Positions 9,257-19,110 of a stretch of 64,000 nucleotides of DNA are shown in pieces; within the stretch, counting starts at the first letter, position 1; each line of letters starts with the position of its first letter. The notes below the pieces were generated by a model. That model was not told the origin of the DNA. It saw nothing but the letters and a program-made list of their open reading frames with translations, and did not search any database. Source of the stretch: Azotimanducus sp965199815 (GTDB taxonomy: Bacteria; Pseudomonadota; Gammaproteobacteria; Pseudomonadales; Azotimanducaceae); the NCBI GenBank assembly GCA_965199815.1, contig CBDATE010000010.1:62001-126000 (forward strand), given 5' to 3'. The position numbers and the translations under genes were made by a program.

Positions 9257-12200
9257 TCAACCAACCCAAGTCCCGGCAAGCACTTCAGCCTGCTGAAGCA
9301 CAGTCCGCACGGCGGAGGCTTGCAGGTCGGGCGGATAGCCGTACTTGCGCAGGATGCGCTTGACCAGAACGCGCATTCCGGCGCGCGCCTGTTCACGATG
9401 TTGCCAATCCACGGAGGCATTGGCTTTCAGGCTGCTCAGCAACTCATGGGCGATGACGCGAAGTTGCGCGTTGCCCATCACATCGACCGCGCTTTCGTTT
9501 TCGGCCAAGGCATCGTAGAAGGCGACCTCCTCGTCGCTCAACCCCTCTTCCGCACCGCGCTGGTGTGCGGCGCGGATGTCCCTGGCAAGCCTGATCAGTT
9601 CCTGAAGAACCTCCGCCGTGGTGATGGCGTTGCTGTGGTAGCGGGCGATGGCTTCCTCCAGCCTTTGGGAGAATGCGCGGGTCTGCACGACATTGATCTG
9701 GCTGCGCGAGCGAAGCCCGCCGTTGATGAGTTTGCGCAGTGCCTCCATTGCGAGATTCTTCATCTCCATTCCCTGAATCTCGGCGAGGAACTCGTCGGAA
9801 AGGATGGAGATGTCCGGCGCATTCACCCCGGCTGCTTCGAGAATATCGACAATCTCGGTCGAGACGATGGCGCGGCTGACGATCTGCTGCACGGCGAGGT
9901 CGCGTTCGGCGGAGGACTTGCCGGTGCCGGGCGCACTCTTGGCAAGTGCTGCACGGAGCGTCTGGAAGAAACCCACTTCGTCCCGGACACAACGCGCCGC
10001 GTCGCTGGCGGCGGCGAGCGCGAAGGCTTTGGTGAGATCCAGCACGGCATCGTTGAATCGACACCGGACACGCTTCCTGTCTTCTTCGTTCGTTTCCCGC
10101 GCCGCATCGCATTGCTGCATCGTGAGAACCCATTCCATGGCGTTGGCCAGTGCGGCGAGCCGCTCCTGCGCCGACCCGACCAGACCCTTTTGGTAATCAA
10201 ACCCGTGGAACATGGCGCGCAGAATATCGAGTGTATCGAGCATCACTGCGACAGCTTCGGCTTCGTCGATGCCAGCGTGCTTCCGGTCGCCCTGTGAGTA
10301 ACGACCGAGGGCCGTCTTCAGGTTCTGCGCGATGCCGATGTAGTCCACCACCAGCCCGGCCGGTTTGTCGCGGAACACGCGGTTGACGCGAGCGATGGCC
10401 TGCATGAGGCCGTGCCCCTTCATCGGCTTGTCAACATACATCGTATGCAGGCTCGGAGCGTCGAATCCGGTCAGCCACATGTCGCGCACGATCGCCAGCC
10501 CGAATGCGTCGTCCGGGTCCTTGATGCGTTTGGCGAGCAGCTCCCGCCGAGTCTTGCCCCCGATGTGAGCCTGCCATTGCTGCGGGTCTGATGCCGAACC
10601 GGTCATGACGATCTTGACGATGCCTTTCTCGTCGTCGTCGCTGTGCCAGTGCGGGCGCAGCCTGACGATCTCGCGATAGAGTGCGACGCAAATCCGGCGG
10701 CTCATGCAGACGACCATGGCCTTGCCGTCCATGCCGACGACGCGGCTCTCGAAATGCTTGACCAGATCCCGAGCGACGAGTCGGAGGCGCTTCTCCGCGC
10801 CGACGACCGCCTCGACATTCGCCCATCTGCGCCTGAGCTGCTCCTGCTCGCCTTCGTCCGCATCTTCCGTCAATTCGGCTATCTCGTCGTCAATCCCGGG
10901 TTTCTCATCTTCATCAAGTTCGACGCGCGCGAGACGGCTCTCATAGTAGATCGGTACCGTTGCGCCGTCCTCGACACCGCGGTTGATGTCATAAACATCT
11001 ATGTACTCGCCGAATACAGCGGGCGTATTCACATCTTCCTGTTCGATCGGCGTACCCGTAAAGCCGATGAAGGATGCGTTCGGCAAGGCATCGCGCAGAT
11101 ATTTGGCAAAGCCGTAGGATATTTCGCCGCTCCTGTGCGCCACCCTGGCGCGGAATCCGTACTGGCTGCGATGCGCTTCGTCGGCAATGACGATGACATT
11201 GCGGCGCTCGGTAAGCATCGGGTAATCGACTTTTCCATGCTCGGGCGAGAACTTTTGAATGGTGGTGAACACCACTCCGCCGACTGGTCGGGAGAGGATT
11301 TGCTTCAGGTTTTCGCGGTTATCTGCCTGCTGTGGGGTCTGGCGTAGCAGATCGCGGCACATGGAGAAGGTGCCGAATAACTGATCATCAAGATCGTTGC
11401 GGTCGGTGACCACCACCAGTGTCGGGTTTTCCATGGCAGGATGGGCGATGACCTGTCCGGCATAGAAGGCCATCAGCAAACTCTTGCCGGAGCCTTGGGT
11501 GTGCCAGATGACACCGATGCGCTTGTCGCCCTGTTGCTGCGATTCGATGACGGGCAGTCCGTACTTCGCCGGTTCATCGCGCAGCTCGTGGGCGAATCTC
11601 GGCAGTGCGCTCAAGGTGGATGCGACGGCGCGGCGCACGGCATGGAACTGGTGATATCCGGCGATGATCTTGACAAGCCCTGCCCCGCTATCCGCGAACA
11701 CGGTGAAATCGCGAAGCAGACTCAGGAACCGTCCCTTGTCGAAAACGCCCTTGATGAGGGTTTCCATCTCGGGTGTTCCCTTTGGGTCGATAGTGGTGCC
11801 GTGCACGGTGCGCCAGGGCATGAATCGTTCGCGATTGGCCGTGAGTGAACCGAGACGCGCCTGAATCCCGTCCGAGGTCATGAGTACCGCGTTAAAGCGG
11901 AACAGCGAGGATATATCTCTCTTGTAGGTCTGAAGCTGATTGAACGCGCCTTCAAGGGTGGCGTTTTCGTCTCCGGGGTTTTTCAGTTCGATGACCGCCA
12001 GTGGCAGGCCATTGACGAACAGCACCACATCGGGTCGGCGGTTGCGATGTGCTTCAATCACCGTGAACTGATTCACGGCAAGCCAGTCGTTGGCACAGAT
12101 GTCCTCGAAGTCGATCAGTTGCGCCGAATCCCCGCCGATGCTGCCGTCCTCGCGGGCGATCTCGATGGGCACACCCTCGATCAGGTAGCGGTGCAGACGG

Positions 12201-12460
12201 CGGTTTTCCTCGATAAGCGAAGGGGTTTCCGTTTGTCGCAGCTTGCGCAGGACTTCGTCCCGTGTGTCAGTGGGCAGATGCGGGTTGAGTCGTTCAAGCG
12301 CCGCGCGAAGCCGACCGATCAGCAGCACTTCATCGTAGCTGACGCGCTCCGCCACCGGGCTTTCGGGAGCAATGTCCGCGCCGTCCGTCACGGTATATCC
12401 GAGTTCTTCCAGCCACCCGAGCGCGGCGTTCTCGACCTCTCCCTCGGTGATGAGCATCAT
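9257..12460 (-). CDS. hsdR: Type I restriction enzyme, endonuclease/translocase subunit HsdR
   Basis: About 1067 residues, uninterrupted. In the frame numbered from TTG 12481: nuclease domain with Asp151, the ELK triplet at 166-168 and a QLQTYK motif near 182-187; Walker A (HTQGSGKS) at about 327-334; DEAH at 434-437; FTGTP following. These make an intact ATP-driven translocase and nuclease. I prefer ATG 12460 over TTG 12481 because the sequence becomes family-like at MLITEGEVENAAL. It ends 16 bases from the convergent prpE. It lies about 8 kb from hsdM, separated by accessory genes, which is common in type I loci. Restriction needs a working HsdS, which is damaged here. Confidence 0.93.
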   Translation of the reverse strand: MMLITEGEVENAALGWLEELGYTVTDGADIAPESPVAERVSYDEVLLIGRLRAALERLNPHLPTDTRDEVLRKLRQTETPSLIEENRRLHRYLIEGVPIEIAREDGSIGGDSAQLIDFEDICANDWLAVNQFTVIEAHRNRRPDVVLFVNGLPLAVIELKNPGDENATLEGAFNQLQTYKRDISSLFRFNAVLMTSDGIQARLGSLTANRERFMPWRTVHGTTIDPKGTPEMETLIKGVFDKGRFLSLLRDFTVFADSGAGLVKIIAGYHQFHAVRRAVASTLSALPRFAHELRDEPAKYGLPVIESQQQGDKRIGVIWHTQGSGKSLLMAFYAGQVIAHPAMENPTLVVVTDRNDLDDQLFGTFSMCRDLLRQTPQQADNRENLKQILSRPVGGVVFTTIQKFSPEHGKVDYPMLTERRNVIVIADEAHRSQYGFRARVAHRSGEISYGFAKYLRDALPNASFIGFTGTPIEQEDVNTPAVFGEYIDVYDINRGVEDGATVPIYYESRLARVELDEDEKPGIDDEIAELTEDADEGEQEQLRRRWANVEAVVGAEKRLRLVARDLVKHFESRVVGMDGKAMVVCMSRRICVALYREIVRLRPHWHSDDDEKGIVKIVMTGSASDPQQWQAHIGGKTRRELLAKRIKDPDDAFGLAIVRDMWLTGFDAPSLHTMYVDKPMKGHGLMQAIARVNRVFRDKPAGLVVDYIGIAQNLKTALGRYSQGDRKHAGIDEAEAVAVMLDTLDILRAMFHGFDYQKGLVGSAQERLAALANAMEWVLTMQQCDAARETNEEDRKRVRCRFNDAVLDLTKAFALAAASDAARCVRDEVGFFQTLRAALAKSAPGTGKSSAERDLAVQQIVSRAIVSTEIVDILEAAGVNAPDISILSDEFLAEIQGMEMKNLAMEALRKLINGGLRSRSQINVVQTRAFSQRLEEAIARYHSNAITTAEVLQELIRLARDIRAAHQRGAEEGLSDEEVAFYDALAENESAVDVMGNAQLRVIAHELLSSLKANASVDWQHREQARAGMRVLVKRILRKYGYPPDLQASAVRTVLQQAEVLAGTWVG

Positions 12461-12578
12461 GAAACCATCCGCAGAGGACAACGCAGTGAGATGGTCAACA
12501 TCGGGCAGAGGCTCCCTGAAGTCAGGAGTGCGCCATTGTCCTACATGGAAGAGTCAATTTCCGGCTCGTGGTTCTGAA

Positions 12579-13451
12579 TCACCTCGGAGATGGTCGAGTT
12601 GCGCGATCGCGGAACGAACGCGCCACCTCGCGCAGAATGGGCGCATCTGCCTTGCCGAAGCGAACAGGCGCACCTGAAATGTTTGATGGTCTTGTGCAAG
12701 CCCACAAAACTTCTATATCAAGAGATGTAAAAGGTTCGATGATCTGCACCAAGGCCTCGCACAGGTTTGCGCTTACCCCTTCGGCTACAGCTTCTCCAAA
12801 CGCGACTCCATCGCCGGTGGCGACACTTTCGCTCGCCTCTCGCGCCGCTGCCAGCGCGCCAATCAGACGTCTCGTCAAACGCCGTGCGATGGGTGCCTGC
12901 CTGTCGTCGGAATCTGGCAATAGCGTCGATATTGCCGGTGCGATCTCGGGGGTCAGCAAAGTCACCGCGAAACTGCCCTGATCTGTCTGGCCAAGACGCA
13001 TCCGCTTCATCAGATCGGTCGCCTCCCGATTCGCGCCCACACGATAGACATTCCGCGGTTCGCCCAGCGAACACGCCGTTGCAAGCAGTAGGTCGCGGGC
13101 ACCCGAGACGAGCCTGACACCATCTTCGATCCCGATACTCCCGTCGTCGCCTGCGGCAGCGCGTATACGTATGATGTCGCGGTCGGCAGTCGCCAAGTGC
13201 CGGTACACCGCAAGCTCATCCTGATTGATGACCTGTGCGAAAGTCTTGACGAGCGCCCCCACAGCACTGGCGTAATCGCCGAGTTTTGTCGTGCGCGGAA
13301 TGATGATATCCGGCAAGTTGTCGCCAACATAGACGGACGAGTGGGTGCGATAGGGTTCTCCCTGATGCCACCCTCTGGCGTGTGCGTAGGCAGCCAGCGC
13401 AGCAGGTGATATTGCGCGAAGGGCATCCGCGTCTCTTATGCTGACCTGCAT
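12579..13451 (-). CDS. Unknown protein translationally coupled to the DUF1828-like gene
   Basis: 290 residues from ATG 13451. The ATG overlaps the upstream stop codon by one base (TGATG), a sign of coupled translation. No known catalytic motif is visible. The protein starts with a helical segment (AYAHARGWHQGEPYRTHSSVYVG) and has a central helical part rich in Arg and Asp (TADRDIIRIRAAAGDDGS). The end (REVARSFRDRATRPSPR) looks abrupt and may be shortened. An earlier in-frame GTG would add 14 residues but lies inside the upstream gene. Position between hsdR and the DUF1828 gene suggests it belongs to the R-M island; function unknown. Confidence 0.7.
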   Translation of the reverse strand: MQVSIRDADALRAISPAALAAYAHARGWHQGEPYRTHSSVYVGDNLPDIIIPRTTKLGDYASAVGALVKTFAQVINQDELAVYRHLATADRDIIRIRAAAGDDGSIGIEDGVRLVSGARDLLLATACSLGEPRNVYRVGANREATDLMKRMRLGQTDQGSFAVTLLTPEIAPAISTLLPDSDDRQAPIARRLTRRLIGALAAAREASESVATGDGVAFGEAVAEGVSANLCEALVQIIEPFTSLDIEVLWACTRPSNISGAPVRFGKADAPILREVARSFRDRATRPSPR

Positions 13452-14215
13452 CAGGCGACCAGCCGAGGCTGCCATTCGTGACGGGCAGACCATGGAATGG
13501 GTACCACATTGTAGTTACGCATGGCGTTCATAACGTTATCGGAAACCCCTTGCTCCGAATCGTTCAGCACTGCACAGGCTTCTGCCTCGGCAGATCGTGT
13601 TTCCTTGATGTCCATCCATGAGAATGCCATGGTCTGCGCCGCTTCTCGATTCGGACGATTGATGGCGTGAAGAAAGCGCTCCGGTTGAGTTCTCGATTTC
13701 GGAATCACGAAATCGAAGCGATGGTCGTAGCCGCTCTTGCCCGTGAACTTGACGCTTGGCGTATAGCGGATTTCTGATAGATCCAGCCATGCGATTACAT
13801 GTTCGTGAAACAAATTCGCGACATTTGAGGAAGCCAGATAGAAGAGGTCGTTGATTGCGAGCATGGCCTGCACAAGATTGTGCTTCCGCAAGGCGAAATT
13901 GTCCGCAGACGCATTGACCTCGAGCGCTTTTCCATTTGATTGCACACCGAAACCGTTCAGTGTTGTTCTGAACAGGGATTCGCGCTTTGGACTGTTGATC
14001 TTGCACCCGGACATCTCGAGGTCATCAAGAACATAGCCATCATCCGTCAACACATAACCGCCGTTCACGCGCTTGGCGTAAATCCGGAGATAGTCGTTAT
14101 GCCGGTCGAGGTAAGGCGTGGTGACTTCCACGCAGTCCGCAAGTTTTCGCAGATGCGTTCTGTCACGAAGCCAATGTGAGTACTGATCGAGCAGCATCTG
14201 AATGTCTTCAATCAT
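13451..14215 (-). CDS. DUF1828/DUF1829-like protein
   Basis: 254 residues from ATG 14215 (MIEDIQMLLDQY); the frame stays open to 14263. The segment DRHNDYLRIYAKRVNGGYVL followed by TDDGYVLDDL is the pattern I associate with DUF1828, and the C-terminal part (YDHRFDFVIPKS ... FLHAINRPN ... AFSWMDIKETR) with DUF1829. Family function is unknown; members often sit in phage or restriction loci. The stop overlaps the start of the next gene by one base. The neighbouring AlbA_2 pseudogene begins with a second DUF1828-like domain, so this island holds two related modules. Family assignment is from memory of the motif and not from a search. Confidence 0.7.
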   Translation of the reverse strand: MIEDIQMLLDQYSHWLRDRTHLRKLADCVEVTTPYLDRHNDYLRIYAKRVNGGYVLTDDGYVLDDLEMSGCKINSPKRESLFRTTLNGFGVQSNGKALEVNASADNFALRKHNLVQAMLAINDLFYLASSNVANLFHEHVIAWLDLSEIRYTPSVKFTGKSGYDHRFDFVIPKSRTQPERFLHAINRPNREAAQTMAFSWMDIKETRSAEAEACAVLNDSEQGVSDNVMNAMRNYNVVPIPWSARHEWQPRLVA

Positions 14216-14275
14216 GCAAACACCCTGTACCGGATCAAATAGTGCCTGATATATCTGGGCCAATACTGACTCGCC

Positions 14276-16450
14276 TCAATCCTCGAACGGTCGGTATTCA
14301 AGCAGGGATGAACGACCCATGATGTCAACGATGGTGACCGACAACTCGGTGCCATACGCGTCGGTGAGTCTCATGGGCTTGCCTACGCGAAAAGTCACCG
14401 GCTGTTGCCGCCCTTGCTCGACCGCAATGTTGTTCGCGTAGATATAGGTTCGGTTAGAGGTGTCAAGAATGGGATTCAAGCGTCCCCGCAGGCCGGGGAG
14501 ATTCCCCGTGCCTTGATCGAAAATGGCGGCACCGCCAGGCTCAAACGGCTCAAGTTCGAGCAGCAGGCCACCCTGGCTGGGTGTCCACGCTCGTTGCAGT
14601 CCAGCTCTGTACCCGGAGCCGGCGGCATAGACGGTCATTGGCAAGTGTGTCGTGTAGAGATCAAGCGCCGCCTCGCCAGCATTGTCGGTCACAGAGCGCA
14701 CCCAAGTCTTGTTGGGGAAGAGCGCGAGAATCTCGATACCTGCGAGAGGTTCCCCCGCGGAATGCACCGTGACCGTCGCGTCGGCGGGAACGAGTTCCAG
14801 TCTCGCAGCCGGGATGTGCAGCAGCAAGCTTGATTCATCAATCATTTTGTATTCTGGCGGTGCGCCGGCAATCTCTCGAGTCTTCCTGCGAATGAGCGAC
14901 ACGCCGTCTCCGCGGCGTTCCATCAGGTATTTGCGAGCACCCGAGCCCGGCACATTGGCGACGGGTATGCGACCAAACACGGAAGCGATGGCCTCGTTGC
15001 GAGTCACCTGACTGGCCTCCATACCTTCGATGGTCATACCATTGGGAAGCTGGCCGGGCGACTCGATTTCCAGGCGGTCCTTGAACATGGAGATTCGAAT
15101 CCTGCGCTCGGACATGGAGTAGTCGCGGTGCGCGACCGCGTTGACCACCGCCTCGAATACGGCGGTTTTGCTGTATTGCGGGATGTCCTCTCGTTCCGGG
15201 GTTTTGCGCGCGGCAACGCGCATATTGCGAACGACGAACTTGACCGCGTCGGCAACCTGATCAGGAAGCGGCCCGACGATTTCCTGCGCGTCCAGCTGAC
15301 CGGAGGCGCGGTCCTTCCCGCGATAGTGTGTCGCCACGATAGTTGCTTGCGGCAACCACTGCTGCGGGGAAGGGGCGCAGAGCAGTACGCCAGCCACGGT
15401 CGCGTACACCGATTCAGCATCATCAAGCGCCAGCAACCTGAGATTTCGAAGGGCTCGTTGCGGATCCGCCGCGCCCTCCACACTGATGAGCGGCTCCCAC
15501 AGGCGTTCGCCAAGTGTTTCGAATCCGGTCTCGGGCACGACCTGCTTGTCGAACCAGAGGTAGCGGTTTTGTGCGCGATTCTGCGCCAGCCGCAGGCGCT
15601 CGGCGCTCTGAAGGCGGCGCTTGGTTGCGCCAACCCGCATGAAGGCTTGTCCGCGCCGTTCATGTATCGCTTCGCCGCGCGGCACAACCACCATCACGAA
15701 TGCCTTGCCATCGAGTTCCCGGTGATAAATGTCGATGCGCAGCGGTGGCTCAAGCTTGTTGGTGCTGACTTCCGCCAGCAGGATTTATCGAGCTCTGGCC
15801 ATCCGTTTTGGCGACATGCCCTGAATCGTTCCGTCGTCGGCCACCCCGCACAGCATAATTCCACCGTCCGCATTGGCGAACGCGCCGAGTTCATCCGCGA
15901 AACTGTCTCTGCTCGGGCTCGTCGGCTTATCGCCTTTGAATTCGATCTGTTTGAATTCCCAGTGGCTATCCTTGCCCAAGCGAAGTTGTCGGCGGATTTC
16001 TTCGTCCTTTATCGAAAACCAGTCACCGACTTCATCTGCGACGGTCTCGACCGTGTGGCTGCGTGAAGTAAACCACAGGTCGGAAACGCGCAGAGCCGCC
16101 TGAGCGACCAGAGTGACCGCTTCCCCCAATGCATTGATTTTTTCGATTTGAAGCGTGAGTTCCCCACGGTTGAGACTTACCCCCAGTGTTTGGCACACAT
16201 CCGCAATCAGGCGTTCCTGTTTCGATGACCTCTGCGGGCTTGTCGTTTGCAGGCCAAGCCATCCCAAGGTCTCGCCAAAGTCCGTAACGCTGTAGTGCGT
16301 CCCGCAGTCAATTACATGAACCTCGATGAGCCCGCCATCTGGATACATCAAAGGTGTCCTCACCCGGATGTCCCCGCGGGGTGCCTTCGCGCACTCGAAT
16401 AGCGAAGGAAGCGAAGCTTCTATTGTCGCGTACAAGTGGTCAGTACTCAT
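14276..16450 (-). pseudogene. DUF1828-like + AlbA_2 (Schlafen-type) + ATP-binding regulator, split by in-frame TAA
   Basis: Two ORFs, 15785-16450 (221 residues) and 14276-15697, are in the same frame and separated only by TAA at 15787-15785 and 29 open codons. Joined, they make about 724 residues: an N-terminal DUF1828-like part (RTPLMYPDGGLIEVHV ... VTDFGETLGWLG), the AlbA_2 motif (HWEFKQIEFKGDK ... ELGAFANADGGIMLCGVADDG), then after the TAA the rest of AlbA_2 (VPRGEAIHERRGQAFMRVGATK), a helicase-related ATP-binding regulator domain (AVVNAVAHRDYSMSERRIR) and a beta-rich C-terminus. The stop falls between Arg and Ile inside a well-conserved domain, so it is a nonsense mutation, a sequencing error or a readthrough site. 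A GTG at 15697 could restart translation. Confidence 0.8.
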
Positions 16451-16505
16451 GACGGCAGTTCATCCTGAATAGCCGGATGGCTCTTTTTTCCAACGTGAGA
16501 AACCT

Positions 16506-17562
16506 TCATGTCCTGATGGATATCCCGCTGGATTTCGCTCTCTTTTTGTTGCTCTTGTTTTTCGCCTGATGCGCGGACCAAATATCGTCAATAGATTCAG
16601 CTTCCAATGTGAGCCTGACCTTCTCAATAGCCTTGCATGAGTATCTTTTGTAAGTCGAGGCACCGATCTTGAACTCCTTATAGCATTCACCGTCCTTTCG
16701 AAGGCTTATGTGATTAGCGATCGCACCCAACCTGGGTACTGTCAGACCAAGTTTTTTGGCAAGATCGGTTGCACCTAAACTGTAATGATCGAGTTCATTG
16801 ACTCTTCGTATTCCAACAACAGCTTCGGTTCTTTCGTCCTCCTGTAACAGACTCACGGGGGTTCCTTCGTTCTTTGTTAGCCGCAGATTCAGAGTCGACC
16901 CCTCGCCTCCTGTCGCGATATTGATGGATGCAACTCCGGGAAAGATATCCCTGCCATGCTTTTCCTTCTGCGATGCGATCACAGATCTTTCTTAATTCTG
17001 AGTCACCGGGCTGTTCGTCGTCACCTGCTACAGCACCCTCCAACACGGAGAGGCTTCTTGCCTTTGCAATTGCATCCATTTTCCTTCTGGTTCCCTCGAC
17101 CAAGAGTTGCTGTATTTCTGCGACTTCTGTCTCGAACAATGTCGATAAATCCTTGGGCGCGGTTGTGGAGACGGGGAGGACGCGTTCGGGCAGTTCGAGC
17201 AAAAGGCTGCTCTCGAATATATCGTCATGAACGTCACGAAAGAGCGTCACACCCGCCTGAGCATGGAAATAAAGCAGATGCTCGGATATATCGACAATGT
17301 AATGTTGAGCTGCGTTTCGCTGCCCGTTAATCACTTGCAGAGCGAGCGCCTGCTCATCGGTTAGAAACTTGATTTTCCCATCGGTAAGGCATTTTCTCAC
17401 GCAATCACTATAGCTAATAGTCTGCTTTTGGCGCGGCTTACGAATCTTTCCCTGCCTTTGCAGGATCGCTGATTTGAGAAGCATTTCGAAGGAGTGGTGG
17501 AGCAAGATCAGCACGGCCTCTGTTCTGCCATCCGACGGTCGATTGAACTCGATTGATAGCAA
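16506..17562 (-). pseudogene. DUF3644-like gene, frameshifted and 5'-truncated
   Basis: The ORF from TTG 17562 (FNRPSDGRTEAVLILLHHSF ... QRNAAQHYIVDISEHLLYFH) matches the DUF3644 pattern as I know it. Near 16951 homology leaves this frame and continues in the frame of 16506-16982 (IFPGVASINIATGGEGSTLN to KKRAKSSGIS). Removing one base (the T in tgg-cag-gga-t-atc) joins W-Q-G to I-F-P-G. An in-frame TAA lies two codons upstream of TTG 17562, so the usual first 20-30 residues of the family are also missing. DUF3644 genes occur near R-M and TA loci; function unknown. The gene is probably inactive. Confidence 0.75.
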
Positions 17563-17568
17563 GCGCGT

Positions 17569-18108
17569 TTATGCCTTTCGCGAGTCGGCGAACTTCCTTT
17601 TTCCGTCACGGCCTGTGGACTCTTTCAGCGTCCGGACACGGATTTCGCCGGATATGAGTTTGGGGAGGAGGATATCTCGGGTTTGAGACAGCGTTCTCGC
17701 TTCACGACGGTTTGAGAGTAGTTGATCAAGGGAATCGATCTTCGAACAGTTCGAGCAGCAATGGGTCTTCAAGCACCTTGCGAGTTGCAGGGCTTTCGGC
17801 GGAACGCGCTGATGACTCTTTGATGTCCCGGTGACCATGGCAATCATCTTCCTCCTGAAGCCTTCGCATGAAGAGGAGTACGAATACTGCGGGTCGCAGG
17901 CGAGATAGGTGGCAAGAATTCGGTAGATGCTACCTGTGGCACTTCCCCTTTCGCGTTCGGCAGCCAACTCTTTCGATTTCCGGATTCAGTTTGGAGAGGA
18001 GAACTGCGTTCTCTGGCACCATCATCGAGTCGCGATATCAAGTGATGCTCGTTTGCAGCATCAAAGGATGGGATGCTGTAGTGCTCGGACGCCCCGGATC
18101 AATCGAGA
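17569..18108 (-). pseudogene. hsdS: hsdS 3' half: second target-recognition domain, multiply frameshifted
   Basis: Reading all three minus frames, HsdS-like pieces appear in order but switch frame repeatedly: EHYSIPSFDAANEHH, VPENAVLLSKLNPEIERV, WLPNAKGEVPQVASTEFLP, then MIAMVTGTSKSHQRV and the C-terminal LSQTRDILLPKLISGEIRV. These are the second recognition domain and the closing helix of HsdS. At least three to four indels separate them, and the upstream fusion ORF ends in a stop at 18109. The sequence order is fully preserved, so this is a decayed gene and not chance similarity. A 132-residue ORF (17569-17967) covers only the last pieces and probably is not made as such. Confidence 0.82.
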
Positions 18109-19110
18109 TTATTGCAAGTGATGATGTGCGAGATCGTTCAGGGTAAATGCTGTCCACCCCTCCGGCTTTCCCTCGTCGTCGAGGGTGTCGGGGAACAGGT
18201 TCCACAGTTCGGGCGGGAGGTAGGGGCTGCGGCCTTCCATCTTGGCGCGGGTGGGGCCGAAATCGACGAACCAGTCCTTGAAGATGGCCCGCGCCATTGC
18301 TTCAAGCGTCGCGTTCATGCGCCGGTTCAACTCGATCTTGTCGTCCAGTGTGCCGAGGATGTGGGCAATGGCGCGCTGTTCGCTGATAGTAGGCAGCTTT
18401 ACAGGCATCTCCGTAAATGACCGAAGTCTGAGTGACTTTACGGTTGATCCCACGGCTACCCGCTCCCAATATCTCCTGTTATCAAGTAGGAGGTAGTAGA
18501 GGAATCGTGTGCTAACGGCAAGTTCGTCAGTTGAAGTGACTCGATAGGCCCGCTGATGTAGATCGAACTTTCCGCTGAAGTATTCAGGCACGAACTCCCG
18601 ACCCTCGCCTGGGACAATAACTGCTTGACAATCAAAGAGATACTTCGAGCTTCGCTTCACGGTTGAAGATCTGTCAAAGAGGGGAAACTCACCGTCATCG
18701 ACTGCGTCTTGCCGATTGCTCTTGCCCGTCCCAATCATGGCAACTTGACCGAGATTGGTTCGTCTCCATCTAGAAAGGGGAACATTCGGTCGGTGAACAA
18801 CCACATACTCCCGCTCGATCACCTTCCGAAAGCCGTTGGACGCTCTCCCCCAATCGACAACATCGACTTTGAAGGGGAGGTCGGATTCGCCAAACGCTTC
18901 GGCCAGCGCCGAGCTTGCGCTCAGTGGAAGCGGCTCATCGCCCAGAATTGCGAGATCGAGGTCGGAGTATTCCTTCGCCGTCCAGGTGACACGGGATCCG
19001 AAGGCCCATACCGCTCGGTCCGGCACATGTTGCCGCAAGATATCGCGCACTATGTCCCAATAATCAGGCCGAAGGTCGATTCGCGGCATCGGTTCGCTCA
19101 TGTCAGACAT
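18109..19110 (-). CDS. MNT nucleotidyltransferase fused to HsdS N-terminal half
   Basis: 333 residues. Residues 1-116 are a minimal nucleotidyltransferase with the exact GSx10DxD signature (Gly38-Ser39, Asp50, Asp52), as in MntA antitoxins that AMPylate HEPN toxins. Residues about 118-333 are a type I specificity subunit: first recognition domain (VAMIGTGKSNRQDAVDDGEF), central conserved helix (EQRAIAHILGTLDDKIELNR) and the KDWFVDFGPTRAKMEGRSPY spacer, stopping at the start of the second recognition domain. There is no internal start codon at the junction where HsdS normally begins. It overlaps the HEPN gene by 13 bases. The pair could be a toxin-antitoxin unit tied to restriction specificity; DNA recognition is likely impaired. 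Confidence 0.85.
   Translation of the reverse strand: MSDMSEPMPRIDLRPDYWDIVRDILRQHVPDRAVWAFGSRVTWTAKEYSDLDLAILGDEPLPLSASSALAEAFGESDLPFKVDVVDWGRASNGFRKVIEREYVVVHRPNVPLSRWRRTNLGQVAMIGTGKSNRQDAVDDGEFPLFDRSSTVKRSSKYLFDCQAVIVPGEGREFVPEYFSGKFDLHQRAYRVTSTDELAVSTRFLYYLLLDNRRYWERVAVGSTVKSLRLRSFTEMPVKLPTISEQRAIAHILGTLDDKIELNRRMNATLEAMARAIFKDWFVDFGPTRAKMEGRSPYLPPELWNLFPDTLDDEGKPEGWTAFTLNDLAHHHLQ

Noticed and set aside
17569..17967. 132-residue ORF as an independent small gene
   Set aside because: Its conserved part is only the C-terminus of HsdS; it is a piece of the broken gene.
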